From Archangiaceae bacterium (lineage in GTDB: Bacteria > Myxococcota > Myxococcia > Myxococcales > Myxococcaceae): a stretch of DNA of 64,000 bases. The notes under the pieces were generated by a model. That model was not told the DNA's origin. It did not search any database and saw nothing but the letters and a program-made list of their open reading frames with translations. Shown here piece by piece: positions 13,849 through 23,513 of this stretch (the stretch's first letter is position 1; every line of letters begins with the position of its first letter). The stretch spans positions 54,520 to 118,519 of the forward strand of contig JAACJQ010000060.1 of NCBI GenBank assembly GCA_016879935.1. The letters are read 5' to 3'. A program made the translations under genes and the position numbers.

Positions 13849-14454
13849 TCAGAACGCGCCGGCGATCTGCTCCTCGGCCCGGGCGACGGCGGTGGGCGCG
13901 TCCCACGCAACACCCTCGGCGCGCAGGACGCTCACGTCGGGAATGCCGAAGAACACCATCATGTGGCGCAGATACGGGGCGAGGAAGTCCTCCACCATCT
14001 GCGGGCCCGAGGTGTACACGCCGCCGCTGGCCAAAAGGAACACGGCCGAGCGCGCACGGGCCAGGCCTTTGCGCACGCCGCCCTCGTAGGTGAAGGTCAC
14101 TCCGGGGCGTGCGACATGATCGATCCAGGCCTTGAGCGTCGTCGGCACCGTGTAGTTGTGGATGGGCGTCGCCACGATCAGCGTGTCGGCCGACTGGAAC
14201 TCGGCGGTCAATTGGTCCGACAGCTCGAGCGCGCGTGTCTGCTCCGGCGTTCGCGCCTCGCGTGGCAAGAACATCGCGGTGACGAAGTCGGCGCTCAGAT
14301 GCGGCAGCGCATTCTCTGGCGAGGTCAGGTCACGGACCGTCAGGGTTTCGTCGGGGAACCTGGCCTTGCGGCGAGCAAGGTAGTTCTTCAGCATCTTGCT
14401 CGAGACAGAGGTCGCGCCATTCGGGCTGCAGGTGAGTACAAGAGCATGTGTCAT
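13849..14454 (-). CDS. azoR: FMN-dependent NADH:quinone oxidoreductase / azoreductase
   Basis: A flavodoxin-fold enzyme of 201 residues from the ATG at 14454. Matches to the AzoR family are MTHALVLTCSPNG (phosphate-binding loop), LTVRDLTS, DTLIVATPIHNYTVPTTLKAWIDHVARPGVTFTY and FLLASGGVYTSGP, the FMN-binding SxGG element. The family reduces quinones and azo dyes by two-electron transfer and protects against electrophile or quinone stress. An in-frame upstream start at 14502 exists, but the ATG gives the family-typical N-terminus. It sits behind the ECF42-type sigma gene and carries its own copy of the promoter found upstream of the DGPF gene. Confidence 0.9.
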   Translation of the reverse strand: MTHALVLTCSPNGATSVSSKMLKNYLARRKARFPDETLTVRDLTSPENALPHLSADFVTAMFLPREARTPEQTRALELSDQLTAEFQSADTLIVATPIHNYTVPTTLKAWIDHVARPGVTFTYEGGVRKGLARARSAVFLLASGGVYTSGPQMVEDFLAPYLRHMMVFFGIPDVSVLRAEGVAWDAPTAVARAEEQIAGAF

Positions 14455-14511
14455 CGTGGATTCCTTTGGTTTGGTTCGGGTCGGCGGCGAACGTGCCGTC
14501 ACCGGAAAGAG

Positions 14512-14537
14512 GCGCGAGCGACGCGCTTTTCGACAGG
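14512..14537 (-). promoter_or_regulatory. Candidate ECF42 promoter of azoR
   Basis: Read on the minus strand, this is CCTGTCGAAA, five bases, then GTCGCTCGCGC. It matches the element at 16254-16279 in 23 of 26 positions, including both flanking blocks. It lies 57 bases before the azoR ATG, in the gap after the sigma gene. TGTCGA is, from memory, the reported -35 core of ECF42-type promoters. The downstream leader is also similar to that of the DGPF gene. Confidence 0.6.
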
Positions 14538-14601
14538 ACCCGTCTCTTTTTCCATCGAGCGAGCAGTCAGGGTTGGGTCGCGCGCTCGAAGCGGCGGAAC
14601 C

Positions 14602-15837
14602 TCAACGGTCTTCTGGCGCCGTCGCTTCGAGAAAATTGCGAAGGCGTGGGCTTCGCGTGAGCGCGATCGCTTTGGTCATCGCGTCGCGGGCGCCGGTCAG
14701 GTCGCCGCTTCGCCGGCACGCGTGTGAGACGACGACCCAATAGGGTGCGTACTCAGCGACGCGTGCGGAATCGACGCGAGCGAGCAGTGCGCTGGCCTCG
14801 CCCTGGCGACCGAGCTCGACGAGAACGGCTGCGTGCGCGACCGCGCTTGCGACGGTGGGCCACGACGCGTTCAGGGTCGCGTAGAGCAACTCGATCGCGT
14901 TCCAAGGCGTGTGTTCCGAAAAGAGGCGCTGGCAATGGGCAGACTGAATGGCCGCCTCGAGTTGAAACGGGCCAGGCACCCGAAAGGCGGCGGCGCGCAA
15001 GAGCACCGCGTCGGCGTCGAGAATCGCGGCGCGGTCCCATCGCGAGACATCCTGTTCGGCGAGCGGCACGAAGGAGCCATCTGCCGCCGTGCCTGCTGCT
15101 CGGCGTGCGTGGCTGAACCGCAACAGGGCGTAGAGCCCGAGCGCCTCAGGCTCGTTGGGGGACAGCTCGGTGAGCACGCGGGCCAGGAAGAGTGCCTCTT
15201 CTGCCAGTGACCCGACTCCGGGCTCGACTTCGGCGGCATCGTGGTCGACGGCGAAGGCGGCGTAGATCGCTTCGTAGACGGCGGCCATGCGCCCGGCTCG
15301 CTCGGCAGGCTCCGGTTCGTCGAAAGGAATGCCCGCGTCGCGGATCTTCTGCTTCGCGCGAACGAGGCGTTGGCTCATCGCAGCGGGCGTGACCAGAAAA
15401 GCGCGCGCGATACGTGCAGCATCGAGCCCAAGCACGACCTGGAGCATCAGCGGCGTCCGAACGGTTTCATCGATGGCAGGGTGCGCGCACACCAACAGCA
15501 GGCGGAGGCGCAAGTCACCTCTCTCGGAGGGTTGCTCCGACAATTCGACCAGCGCCTGCTCGAGCGCGCCGAGCACGCGAGGACTCGACGCCATGGTGCG
15601 GTGCCGTGCGCCTTGCCGGCGGTGGTTCTTCGCCACCGTCAGCAGCCATGCCTCGGGCGAGGCAGGAACCCCGCTCTGTGGCCACCGCGCGAGCGCCTGC
15701 GCGAACGCATCTGCGAGTGCGTCCTCTGCCGCCGCGACATCGCGGAAGCGCACGGACAGCGCAGCCATGAGCCGCCCGTAGGCATCGCGCGCAACACGGG
15801 CGGCTGTCGAGGCGGCATCCTCGGCCGAGTTCACCAC
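14602..15837 (-). CDS. ECF42-type RNA polymerase sigma factor with C-terminal extension
   Basis: A 411-residue sigma factor. The sigma-2 region is at about 15-85 (AAEDALADAFAQALARWP, then PEAWLLTVAKNHRR). Sigma-4 is at about 120-185 (LMLQVVLGLDAARIARAFLVTPAAMSQRLVRAKQKI). A long alpha-helical C-terminal part of about 200 residues (ALGLYALLRFSHARRAA, WNAIELLYATLNASW, AYWVVVSHACRRSGDLTGARDAMTKAI) has the TPR-like look of the ECF42 group. That group lacks classical anti-sigma factors and is linked to DGPF/YCII genes, as here. The GTG start follows the DGPF stop by one base, so the two are translationally coupled. The C-terminal extension is presumed to control activity. Confidence 0.85.
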   Translation of the reverse strand: MVNSAEDAASTAARVARDAYGRLMAALSVRFRDVAAAEDALADAFAQALARWPQSGVPASPEAWLLTVAKNHRRQGARHRTMASSPRVLGALEQALVELSEQPSERGDLRLRLLLVCAHPAIDETVRTPLMLQVVLGLDAARIARAFLVTPAAMSQRLVRAKQKIRDAGIPFDEPEPAERAGRMAAVYEAIYAAFAVDHDAAEVEPGVGSLAEEALFLARVLTELSPNEPEALGLYALLRFSHARRAAGTAADGSFVPLAEQDVSRWDRAAILDADAVLLRAAAFRVPGPFQLEAAIQSAHCQRLFSEHTPWNAIELLYATLNASWPTVASAVAHAAVLVELGRQGEASALLARVDSARVAEYAPYWVVVSHACRRSGDLTGARDAMTKAIALTRSPRLRNFLEATAPEDR

Positions 15838-15838
15838 T

Positions 15839-16201
15839 TCAACTTTGCGGCGGTGGAGGCAGAACAGGGCGCACCTGAACGCTTCCGCGGCTCACACAAG
15901 GCGCCTTCGCCGCCCATTGAAGCGCGATGCCGAGGTCGGGCACGTCGATGATGAAGTAGCCGGCCAGGTGTTCTTTGGCGTCCGGGAGCGGCCCGTCCTG
16001 CACGTGCCGCTTTCCGCTCTCGATACGGAGCGTCGTCGCCGTGTGCGGCGGTTGAAGCGCGTTGCCGCTCTTCACGATGCCTGCTGCGTAGAGTTCCTGA
16101 ACGTAGGCGTTCCACGCACCCCAGTAGGCGGGCGCCTCTTTCGGGTCGTCTTTGCGGGCGACTTCCTTCGTCGTCTCCATGTGAATCAGCATGTATTGCA
16201 T
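15839..16201 (-). CDS. YCII/DGPF-domain protein, partner of the ECF sigma factor
   Basis: A 120-residue protein of the YCII-related (DGPF) family: MQYMLIHMETTKEV, then YVQELYAAGIVKSGNALQPP, and the signature segment QDGPLPDAKEHLAGYFIIDVPDLGIALQWA. The usual DGPF is DGPL here (69-72). In ECF42 loci, one or more DGPF genes accompany the sigma gene, but their biochemical role is unsettled. It is the first gene of the unit, 1 base before the sigma gene, with an AAGGA ribosome-binding site before the ATG and a candidate ECF42 promoter 52 bases upstream. Confidence 0.85.
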   Translation of the reverse strand: MQYMLIHMETTKEVARKDDPKEAPAYWGAWNAYVQELYAAGIVKSGNALQPPHTATTLRIESGKRHVQDGPLPDAKEHLAGYFIIDVPDLGIALQWAAKAPCVSRGSVQVRPVLPPPPQS

Positions 16202-16253
16202 GAGCGGTTTCCTTGGTTTGGGTCAGCAGCACACCTGCCGCCGGTGGGTTGAT

Positions 16254-16279
16254 GCGCGAGCGACATGCGTTTCGACAGG
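16254..16279 (-). promoter_or_regulatory. Candidate ECF42 promoter of the DGPF-sigma operon
   Basis: Minus-strand sequence CCTGTCGAAA, five bases, then GTCGCTCGCGC, nearly repeated before azoR. Its TGTCGA also forms one arm of a perfect inverted repeat at 16272-16288 (TCGACAGG, one base, CCTGTCGA). The position implies a short leader of about 50 bases. It points to autoregulation of the sigma factor. Confidence 0.6.
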
Positions 16280-16311
16280 CCCTGTCGATTTTGCCGACTG
16301 TACCGCTCGCG

Positions 16312-17874
16312 TCATGGGCGCCGCACCAGAAGCGCCCAGCGCTGCGCTCGAATGGCGACCAACAGCCCGCGGAGTTCACGCTCGAGGGCCCGATCTTCGA
16401 GCACCGGCTCGACCCCGATGCCGTTGGCGAACTCGACGACGGCGTTCGGCAGCGCGACGCCCGAGCTCGACCTCAGGAAGACCGCCTGCCGCGTCGCCAC
16501 GAGGTGCGCTGCCGCGACCTGCTCGGTCAACTCGAGCACCCGCATCGCATCACGCGCGGCGATGGTTCCCAGGCTCACCTTGTCCTGGTTGTGGCACTCG
16601 GTGCTTCGCGAGAACACCGACGCCGGCATCGTCAGCTTCAGCGCCTCGGCGGTCCACGCAGACGCGCCGATCTGCAGCGCCTTGAGCCCGTGGTTGATGG
16701 CCGCACGAGGGCCCGTCGCTCCAGACAGGTTCGCCGGCAGCCCCTGGTTGAAGCGCGCGTCGACCAGCAACGCGAGCTGGCGATCCATCAGGTCGGCGAG
16801 GTTCGCGATGACGTTCTTGAGCGTGTCCATCGCGAGCGCGACGTGGCCACCGTAGAAGTGACCGCCGTGCATCACCGCTCCCGTGTCGGGGTCGACGAGC
16901 GGGTTGTCGTTCGCGCTGTTGAGCTCGTTCTCGAGCAGCGTTCGCAGCCAGGGCAGCGTGTCTTCCACCACGCCGATGACGTGCGGCGCGCAACGAATCG
17001 AGTAGCGGTCTTGCAGACGCGTCGTCTGCGGCGGGCCACGCGAGAGATCGTCCCGCACCCACCCCGCCGCCCGCTGCTGCCCCACGTGCGGCTTCGCCCG
17101 GAAGAGCGCCTCGCCGAAGTGCTCCGGGTTTCCACCGAGCGCGGCTGACGCCATCGCCGTCAGCTTCGCCGCCAACCTCGACAGGTACGCCGCGCGCTCG
17201 AAGGCGAGGCACGCGACTCCCGTCATCACCGCGGTGCCGTTCATCAACGCCAGCCCCTCTTTGGGAGCGAGCTGCAACGCCGACAGGCCTCGCGCTTCGA
17301 ACGCCGACCGTGTCGACACGATGACGCCGTCGAGCATCACCTCACGTTCACCACGCAGCACCGCGGCCACGTAGGACAAGGGCGTCAAGTCTCCGCTCGC
17401 ACCTACCGAGCCTTCCTGCGGAATCACCGGCAACACGTCGTCGATCAGCAACCGCGTGAGCGCCTCGAGCAACCCCTCCGAGACGCCCGAGAATCCCTGC
17501 ACCAACGACTGCAGCCGCGCGGCCAGGATCGCGCGCGTCTCTTCGGCGCCGAACGGCGGGCCCAACCCGACACCGTGGTACGTGGACAGGCGCTCGGGCA
17601 GCTCGTGGACCAGCTCACGCGGCACCGCCACGCCGACCGATTCTCCGTAGCCGGTGGTGACGCCATAGATCACCCCTTCGTCAGCGAGCGTGCGACCGAC
17701 GAACGCTGCGCCCCGCCGAATGCGCTCCCGAAACGCCGGAACCGCGGAGAGTGCAGGAATCGAACGACGGCGTGCGAGCGCGCACACGTCTTCAATCGAG
17801 AGTCGGTGTCCATCGAAGGTGATGACTGGCATGCGGGGTGGCCGCTGGGTAACGGCCAACCAGAGCGTGGTCAT
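16312..17874 (-). CDS. HAL/PAL/TAL-family aromatic amino-acid ammonia-lyase (or aminomutase)
   Basis: A 520-residue enzyme with the MIO prosthetic group formed from Ala159-Ser160-Gly161 in GSVGASGDLTPLSY. The catalytic-loop tyrosine is Y70 in YGVTTGYGES, and NSANDNPL and STECHNQDKVSLG are further family motifs. The HNQD element resembles phenylalanine/tyrosine lyases and aminomutases; histidine ammonia-lyases (HutH) usually have QEDH there. The predicted product is therefore more likely a cinnamate, coumarate or beta-amino acid than urocanate, but substrate cannot be fixed from sequence. No hutU, hutI or hutG is nearby. An alternative ATG at 17832 (MPVITFDG) would remove 14 residues and matches the usual family N-terminus. 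Confidence 0.85.
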   Translation of the reverse strand: MTTLWLAVTQRPPRMPVITFDGHRLSIEDVCALARRRSIPALSAVPAFRERIRRGAAFVGRTLADEGVIYGVTTGYGESVGVAVPRELVHELPERLSTYHGVGLGPPFGAEETRAILAARLQSLVQGFSGVSEGLLEALTRLLIDDVLPVIPQEGSVGASGDLTPLSYVAAVLRGEREVMLDGVIVSTRSAFEARGLSALQLAPKEGLALMNGTAVMTGVACLAFERAAYLSRLAAKLTAMASAALGGNPEHFGEALFRAKPHVGQQRAAGWVRDDLSRGPPQTTRLQDRYSIRCAPHVIGVVEDTLPWLRTLLENELNSANDNPLVDPDTGAVMHGGHFYGGHVALAMDTLKNVIANLADLMDRQLALLVDARFNQGLPANLSGATGPRAAINHGLKALQIGASAWTAEALKLTMPASVFSRSTECHNQDKVSLGTIAARDAMRVLELTEQVAAAHLVATRQAVFLRSSSGVALPNAVVEFANGIGVEPVLEDRALERELRGLLVAIRAQRWALLVRRP

Positions 17875-17979
17875 TCGTTTCTGGTCCTGCTCGCGCCCTC
17901 GCCGCGCGGTCCGCCAAAGGGTGTCACGAAGGCGCCACGGAGCCTGAATGCGGAAGGCAGTCGGTAGGGTCGGCCTTCC

Positions 17980-19758
<1,779 letters not shown>

Positions 19759-19791
19759 CCGCTCCCGGCCGCGTGCTACGTCGCGGCGGCC

Positions 19792-20610
19792 GTGTCAGCG
19801 AAGTTCACCCAGGTCTTCGACGAGCGCGCCTTCACGGGCGAGGGCCGACTCGCGTTCCTCGGGCGCTGCTTCATGTACTGGCAGGACGGCACCCGCGCGC
19901 TGGGCACCGTGATGTGGGGCCGCCCGCTCGAGGCCGACATCGAGCAGATGATTCCCGTCTTCGAGCTCGGCGCCGAGCGCCACTACCGCGGCCACTCGTC
20001 GTTCGTCGATGGGCGCCGGCTCGAGTCCATCGACGTGCTCGCGTTCAGCAAGCTGCTCGCCTACGTGACGCGTCGCCGCGAGGTCTGGGGCCCCAACATC
20101 GGCCGCCAGGCCGTGCTGCACCCCTCGGGCTTCATCGGGGTCATGGTCGCCGGCGCGCTCCACGTCGCGCGGCCGCCCTACCCGTTCAAGACCTTCGAAG
20201 ACGACGTCGCGGCCTTCGCCTGGAGCGGCGTGCCACGACTCCGCTCCGCGTACCGCGCGCAGGTCGAGGCCGTCTGCGCCGTGCCCGAAGTCGTTCGCGC
20301 CGTTCGAGACGCGCTGCGCGAAGGCGGCCGGCTCAAGAGCGCCGAGCTCGCCGAGCGCCTCAACGTCTCGGAGCGCACCCTGCAACGGCGCCTCGAAGCA
20401 GTGGGCACCTCGCTGCGCGCCGAACAGGAGCTGCACGTCTCGCGTTCCGTCGAGCAGCTGCTCGCCCAGACCGACCTCACCCTCGACGCCATCGCGGCCA
20501 TGAGCGGGTTCCACTCGGCCTCGCACCTCGCGCGCCGCTTCAAGCAGACCCACGGTCAGACACCGGGCGAATGGCGCGCGCGACACCAGCCGCTGACGTC
20601 GGGGCGATGA
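19792..20610 (+). CDS. AraC-family transcriptional regulator
   Basis: A 272-residue protein with a C-terminal AraC/XylS DNA-binding domain. The first helix-turn-helix is at about 183-210 (SAELAERLNVSERTLQRRLEAVGTSLR); the second is in LTLDAIAAMSGFHSASHLARRFKQTHGQTPGEWR. The N-terminal about 170 residues are an unrecognised effector or dimerisation domain resembling those of OruR/ArcR-type regulators in layout only. The GTG start is 33 bases after the preceding stop. Its targets cannot be told from context; the gene that follows is an unknown propeller-like protein 19 bases away. Confidence 0.85.
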   Translation: MSAKFTQVFDERAFTGEGRLAFLGRCFMYWQDGTRALGTVMWGRPLEADIEQMIPVFELGAERHYRGHSSFVDGRRLESIDVLAFSKLLAYVTRRREVWGPNIGRQAVLHPSGFIGVMVAGALHVARPPYPFKTFEDDVAAFAWSGVPRLRSAYRAQVEAVCAVPEVVRAVRDALREGGRLKSAELAERLNVSERTLQRRLEAVGTSLRAEQELHVSRSVEQLLAQTDLTLDAIAAMSGFHSASHLARRFKQTHGQTPGEWRARHQPLTSGR

Positions 20611-20629
20611 GCGGCGCTACAGTCGGGGC

Positions 20630-22402
20630 GTGACTCCGCTCGTGTCACTCGCCGCACTCGAGGTCGCCTGCGACGAGGGCGTGACGAAGCACCTCGAACG
20701 CCTCGAGCACGAGGCCGTCGCCCGGCCGCCAGTCGAGCGCTTCGTGCTCGAGCGCGTGAAAGAGGCCCTCTCGATTCACCTGGCGCTGCTGCAGGAGCGC
20801 CCTGACGCGCTGTGGCCGGTGCTCTACGCCCACTGCGCCTTCGTCGATTCTCCCCGCGCGCGAACGTTCGGCGTCAGCGCCCCCGGCCCCGAGATGCCCG
20901 TGTTCGAGCTGGTGGGCCGGTGGCTGTGGGAGCGCCGCGCGCTGGAGCCCGACACGCCCTGGCTGCGCGCGCTCACGCCGACGACCCCGTGGGGCGGTGC
21001 GCTCATCGCCGAGCTGCGCCGCTTCGAAGCGCCCGCGCTGGCGGTGATGAGCGAGACGTCGGTCGACTTCAACGCAGCCGACGAGGCCTGGTCCTGGCGC
21101 TTCTCGACGGGAGAGAGCACTCCCGTGAAGCGCCACGCGTTGCCGGTGCCGCATACCGTCGCGATGCCCGCCGGTGGTGGCCTCACGCTTCAACGCGGCG
21201 CCGACGTGCAATGGCTCATCCCTCCGGGGTGGGCGGTGAGTGACTTGAGCCGACGCGCCGACCGGCTGGTGTGTCAGGGCTCGGACCTCGACGAGACGTT
21301 CGCCTTCGTCTTCGACACGCGCACCGGAGAACAGCTGGCCAGCGTCGAGCTGCGCGGGTCGGTCGCTCCGGCGCTCTCGACCGACGGCGCGCAGCTCGTC
21401 TGGCAGAACCGCAACGGCGTGGTGACGGTGCGAACGCTGGCCACCGGGTTCGAGCAGGGCGTCGCCGCCGCGCCGGCCTCGTCTCTGGCGGTGAGCCCCT
21501 CTGGCGCCCTCGTGGCCACCGTCGAAGAAGGGGTCGTGCGCGTTCGCCGGGTGCGCCCGCTGACCGAAGCGCGCCCCTTCGTCGAGCGCAGCCTCGGGCC
21601 CCTCTTCTCGCCCGACGGCAGCGCGCTCCTGCTCGGCCAGTACGTGCTCGACGGCAACGACGGCACCGTGAAGACGACGCACCAGCACGTGCACCGCGAG
21701 TACCTCGAAGGCGGCCCGGCACCGTACGGCGTGTTCCTCGGGCGGGAGCGGCTCTGCGTCTCAGAGGCCTTCACCACCGAGACCATCGAACTGGCGACCC
21801 GCCACGTGACGACGCTCGCTGGCGTTCACGCCACGCTCTCCAATCGCGTCGCCTGGTCGGGTGACGGCCGCGTGTTCGCGAAGTGCCAGCGGCAGCGCTC
21901 GACGGTGACGCTCCACACGCAGCACGGGCAGTCGACGGTCGAAGCGTCGGGCCCGCTCGAGGCCATCGCGCTCGACCAGCTCGGCGCGCAGCTCGCGCTG
22001 CTGCACACCGATGGCACCGTCGAGCTGCAGGCGGGCGGCACGCGGCTCCGTCGTTTTCCCGGCGCGACCGCCATCGCCTTCATCGCCGACGATCGCGCCA
22101 TCGCCGTCGGGAGTCGCACCTCGACCGTCGTCATCGGGCTCGATGGCTCGGAGCGATGGAATGCACCCGAGCCCTTCGCGCCCATCGGCGCTCGCCGTTC
22201 TCGCGTGGAGTGGCTCTCGGGCCTTCGCCCGCCCTCGCTCGCCGAGTCACTGTGGCGCACCGTCTCGAACGGCTTGCTCGTCGTCACGAAAGGCGGCGGC
22301 AGGGCTGCGGTGTTCCCCTCCGCGTCGCCGGAGTGGGTGCCCTCACCGTCGGGCGCCACGCTGGTGCACGGGTCGACGTTGCTCGTATGGGAGCCGACTT
22401 AG
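20630..22402 (+). CDS. Hypothetical protein with WD40-like beta-propeller
   Basis: A 590-residue protein without signal peptide. The N-terminal about 150 residues are helical (LERLEHEAVARPPVERFVLERVKEALSIHLALL). From about residue 170 on there are repeated blade-like strands: LAVSPSGALVATVEEGVVRVRRV, LFSPDGSALLLGQYV, VAWSGDGRVFAKCQRQRSTVTLHT and LDQLGAQLALLHTDGTVELQ. This is the pattern of a degenerate WD40/YVTN propeller. No catalytic motif is seen and I cannot assign a function. The GTG start comes 19 bases after the AraC gene, so the pair may be co-transcribed. Confidence 0.65.
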   Translation: MTPLVSLAALEVACDEGVTKHLERLEHEAVARPPVERFVLERVKEALSIHLALLQERPDALWPVLYAHCAFVDSPRARTFGVSAPGPEMPVFELVGRWLWERRALEPDTPWLRALTPTTPWGGALIAELRRFEAPALAVMSETSVDFNAADEAWSWRFSTGESTPVKRHALPVPHTVAMPAGGGLTLQRGADVQWLIPPGWAVSDLSRRADRLVCQGSDLDETFAFVFDTRTGEQLASVELRGSVAPALSTDGAQLVWQNRNGVVTVRTLATGFEQGVAAAPASSLAVSPSGALVATVEEGVVRVRRVRPLTEARPFVERSLGPLFSPDGSALLLGQYVLDGNDGTVKTTHQHVHREYLEGGPAPYGVFLGRERLCVSEAFTTETIELATRHVTTLAGVHATLSNRVAWSGDGRVFAKCQRQRSTVTLHTQHGQSTVEASGPLEAIALDQLGAQLALLHTDGTVELQAGGTRLRRFPGATAIAFIADDRAIAVGSRTSTVVIGLDGSERWNAPEPFAPIGARRSRVEWLSGLRPPSLAESLWRTVSNGLLVVTKGGGRAAVFPSASPEWVPSPSGATLVHGSTLLVWEPT

Positions 22403-22460
22403 AAAAAGTCGAGGCAGGTTGCTTCGCCCAAGTCATCCGGCCTACGCCCTCGCACCCTCA

Positions 22461-23438
22461 ATGAGCAGCCCCATCAGCATCACCGACCCGACCACCGTTC
22501 CGACGTACAGCCCCACGACGTTTCAACGGTTCATCGAGTCGCTGCTCTTCGACCCCCGCGACGCCGTCTTCGTTCGCCTCTGGCTGCGCTCGTTCGTGCT
22601 GGTGGGCACCGTCATCGGCCTCACGTTCTGGAAGTTCTCGTGGTGGGCCGCGCCGTTCGTCTTCGCGTTTCAAGTCGCGTGGATGGCGCCTCCCGTCATT
22701 CTGATGCTGCACAACACGATGCACCGGCCCTTCTTCAAGCGCTGGCGCTTCATGAACCGCGTGGTGCCATACACGTCGAGCGCGCTGTTCGGCATTCCGA
22801 CCGGGTACATGGAGCACCACGTCGGCATGCACCACCAGGAGAACAACCTGCGCGCCGACCTCTCGTCGACGATGCGCTTCGACCGCGACAACTTCTTCCA
22901 CTGGCTGCTCTACGTCGGCCGCTTCCTCTTCCTGATTCCCGTCGAGCTGTCGCTCTACCTGGTGAAGAAGGGCCGCGCGCCGTTCGCCATTCGCGCCATC
23001 GCGAGCGACCTCGTGCACCTCCTCTGCATGGCGGCGCTGTGCTTCGTGCACTGGCAGGCGACGGTGGTGTGCTTCGTGGTGCCGTACCTCGCGGTGCGCT
23101 TCGCGATGATGGCCGGCAACTGGGGCCAGCACGCGTTCATCGACCCGTCACGGCCGGGCGACAGCTACACGAACAGCATCACGTGCATCAACGCGGCCTA
23201 CAACGCGCGCTGCTTCAATGACGGGTACCACATCGGCCACCACGTGAAGCAGAACCGCCACTGGAGCGAGATGCCCGGCGACTTCCTCGCGAACCTCGAG
23301 CGATACAAGAAAGAGGGCTGCGTGGTGTTTCACGGCGTCGACTTCTTCATGGTCTCGGTGCTGCTGTGGACGCGCCAGTATCGGGTTCTCGCGTCGCGCT
23401 TCGTACGCATGCCGGGTGACGAGCGCACCGACGCCTAG
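22461..23438 (+). CDS. Membrane fatty-acid desaturase, possibly shortened by an amber codon
   Basis: A 325-residue integral-membrane diiron desaturase. The three histidine boxes are HNTMH (84-88), HHVGMHH (119-125) and HIGHH (257-261), set between several hydrophobic helices (LRSFVLVGTVIGLTFW, PFVFAFQVAWMAPPVILML, YVGRFLFLIPVELSLYLV). It introduces double bonds in acyl chains using O2 and an electron donor. The ATG at 22461 (MSSPISI) is chosen because the upstream open frame overlaps the preceding gene. The frame ends at TAG (23436-23438), but 24 further sense codons follow in the same frame and their stop overlaps the barstar start. See the separate entry for 23436-23513. Confidence 0.88.
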   Translation: MSSPISITDPTTVPTYSPTTFQRFIESLLFDPRDAVFVRLWLRSFVLVGTVIGLTFWKFSWWAAPFVFAFQVAWMAPPVILMLHNTMHRPFFKRWRFMNRVVPYTSSALFGIPTGYMEHHVGMHHQENNLRADLSSTMRFDRDNFFHWLLYVGRFLFLIPVELSLYLVKKGRAPFAIRAIASDLVHLLCMAALCFVHWQATVVCFVVPYLAVRFAMMAGNWGQHAFIDPSRPGDSYTNSITCINAAYNARCFNDGYHIGHHVKQNRHWSEMPGDFLANLERYKKEGCVVFHGVDFFMVSVLLWTRQYRVLASRFVRMPGDERTDA

Positions 23439-23513
23439 ATCGTCGACTTCCTCAAGTCACGCACCCGCGCCATCTCGGACGACGTGCCCGAGGGCGTGGT
23501 GATGAATGCCTGA
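23436..23513 (+). other. In-frame continuation of the desaturase gene beyond a TAG codon
   Basis: Directly after the TAG at 23436-23438 the same frame reads IVDFLKSRTRAISDDVPEGVVMNA and then TGA (23511-23513). This looks like a normal C-terminal tail, with helix-like charge pattern and G/C-rich third positions. A single GAG to TAG change would explain it (TDA-E-IVDFL). The final TGA overlaps the downstream ATG by eight bases (ATGCCTGA), the usual geometry of coupled genes, which suggests the original gene ended here. Confidence 0.6.

Noticed and set aside
16262..16340. Possible rightward promoter from the second TGTCGA of the palindrome
   Set aside because: No plus-strand gene follows; the sequence runs into the antisense of the ammonia-lyase gene.
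22395..22411. Hairpin CGACTT-AGAAA-AAGTCG at the stop of the propeller gene
   Set aside because: Too short a stem and no following T-run; it overlaps the stop codon, so a terminator call is not supported.
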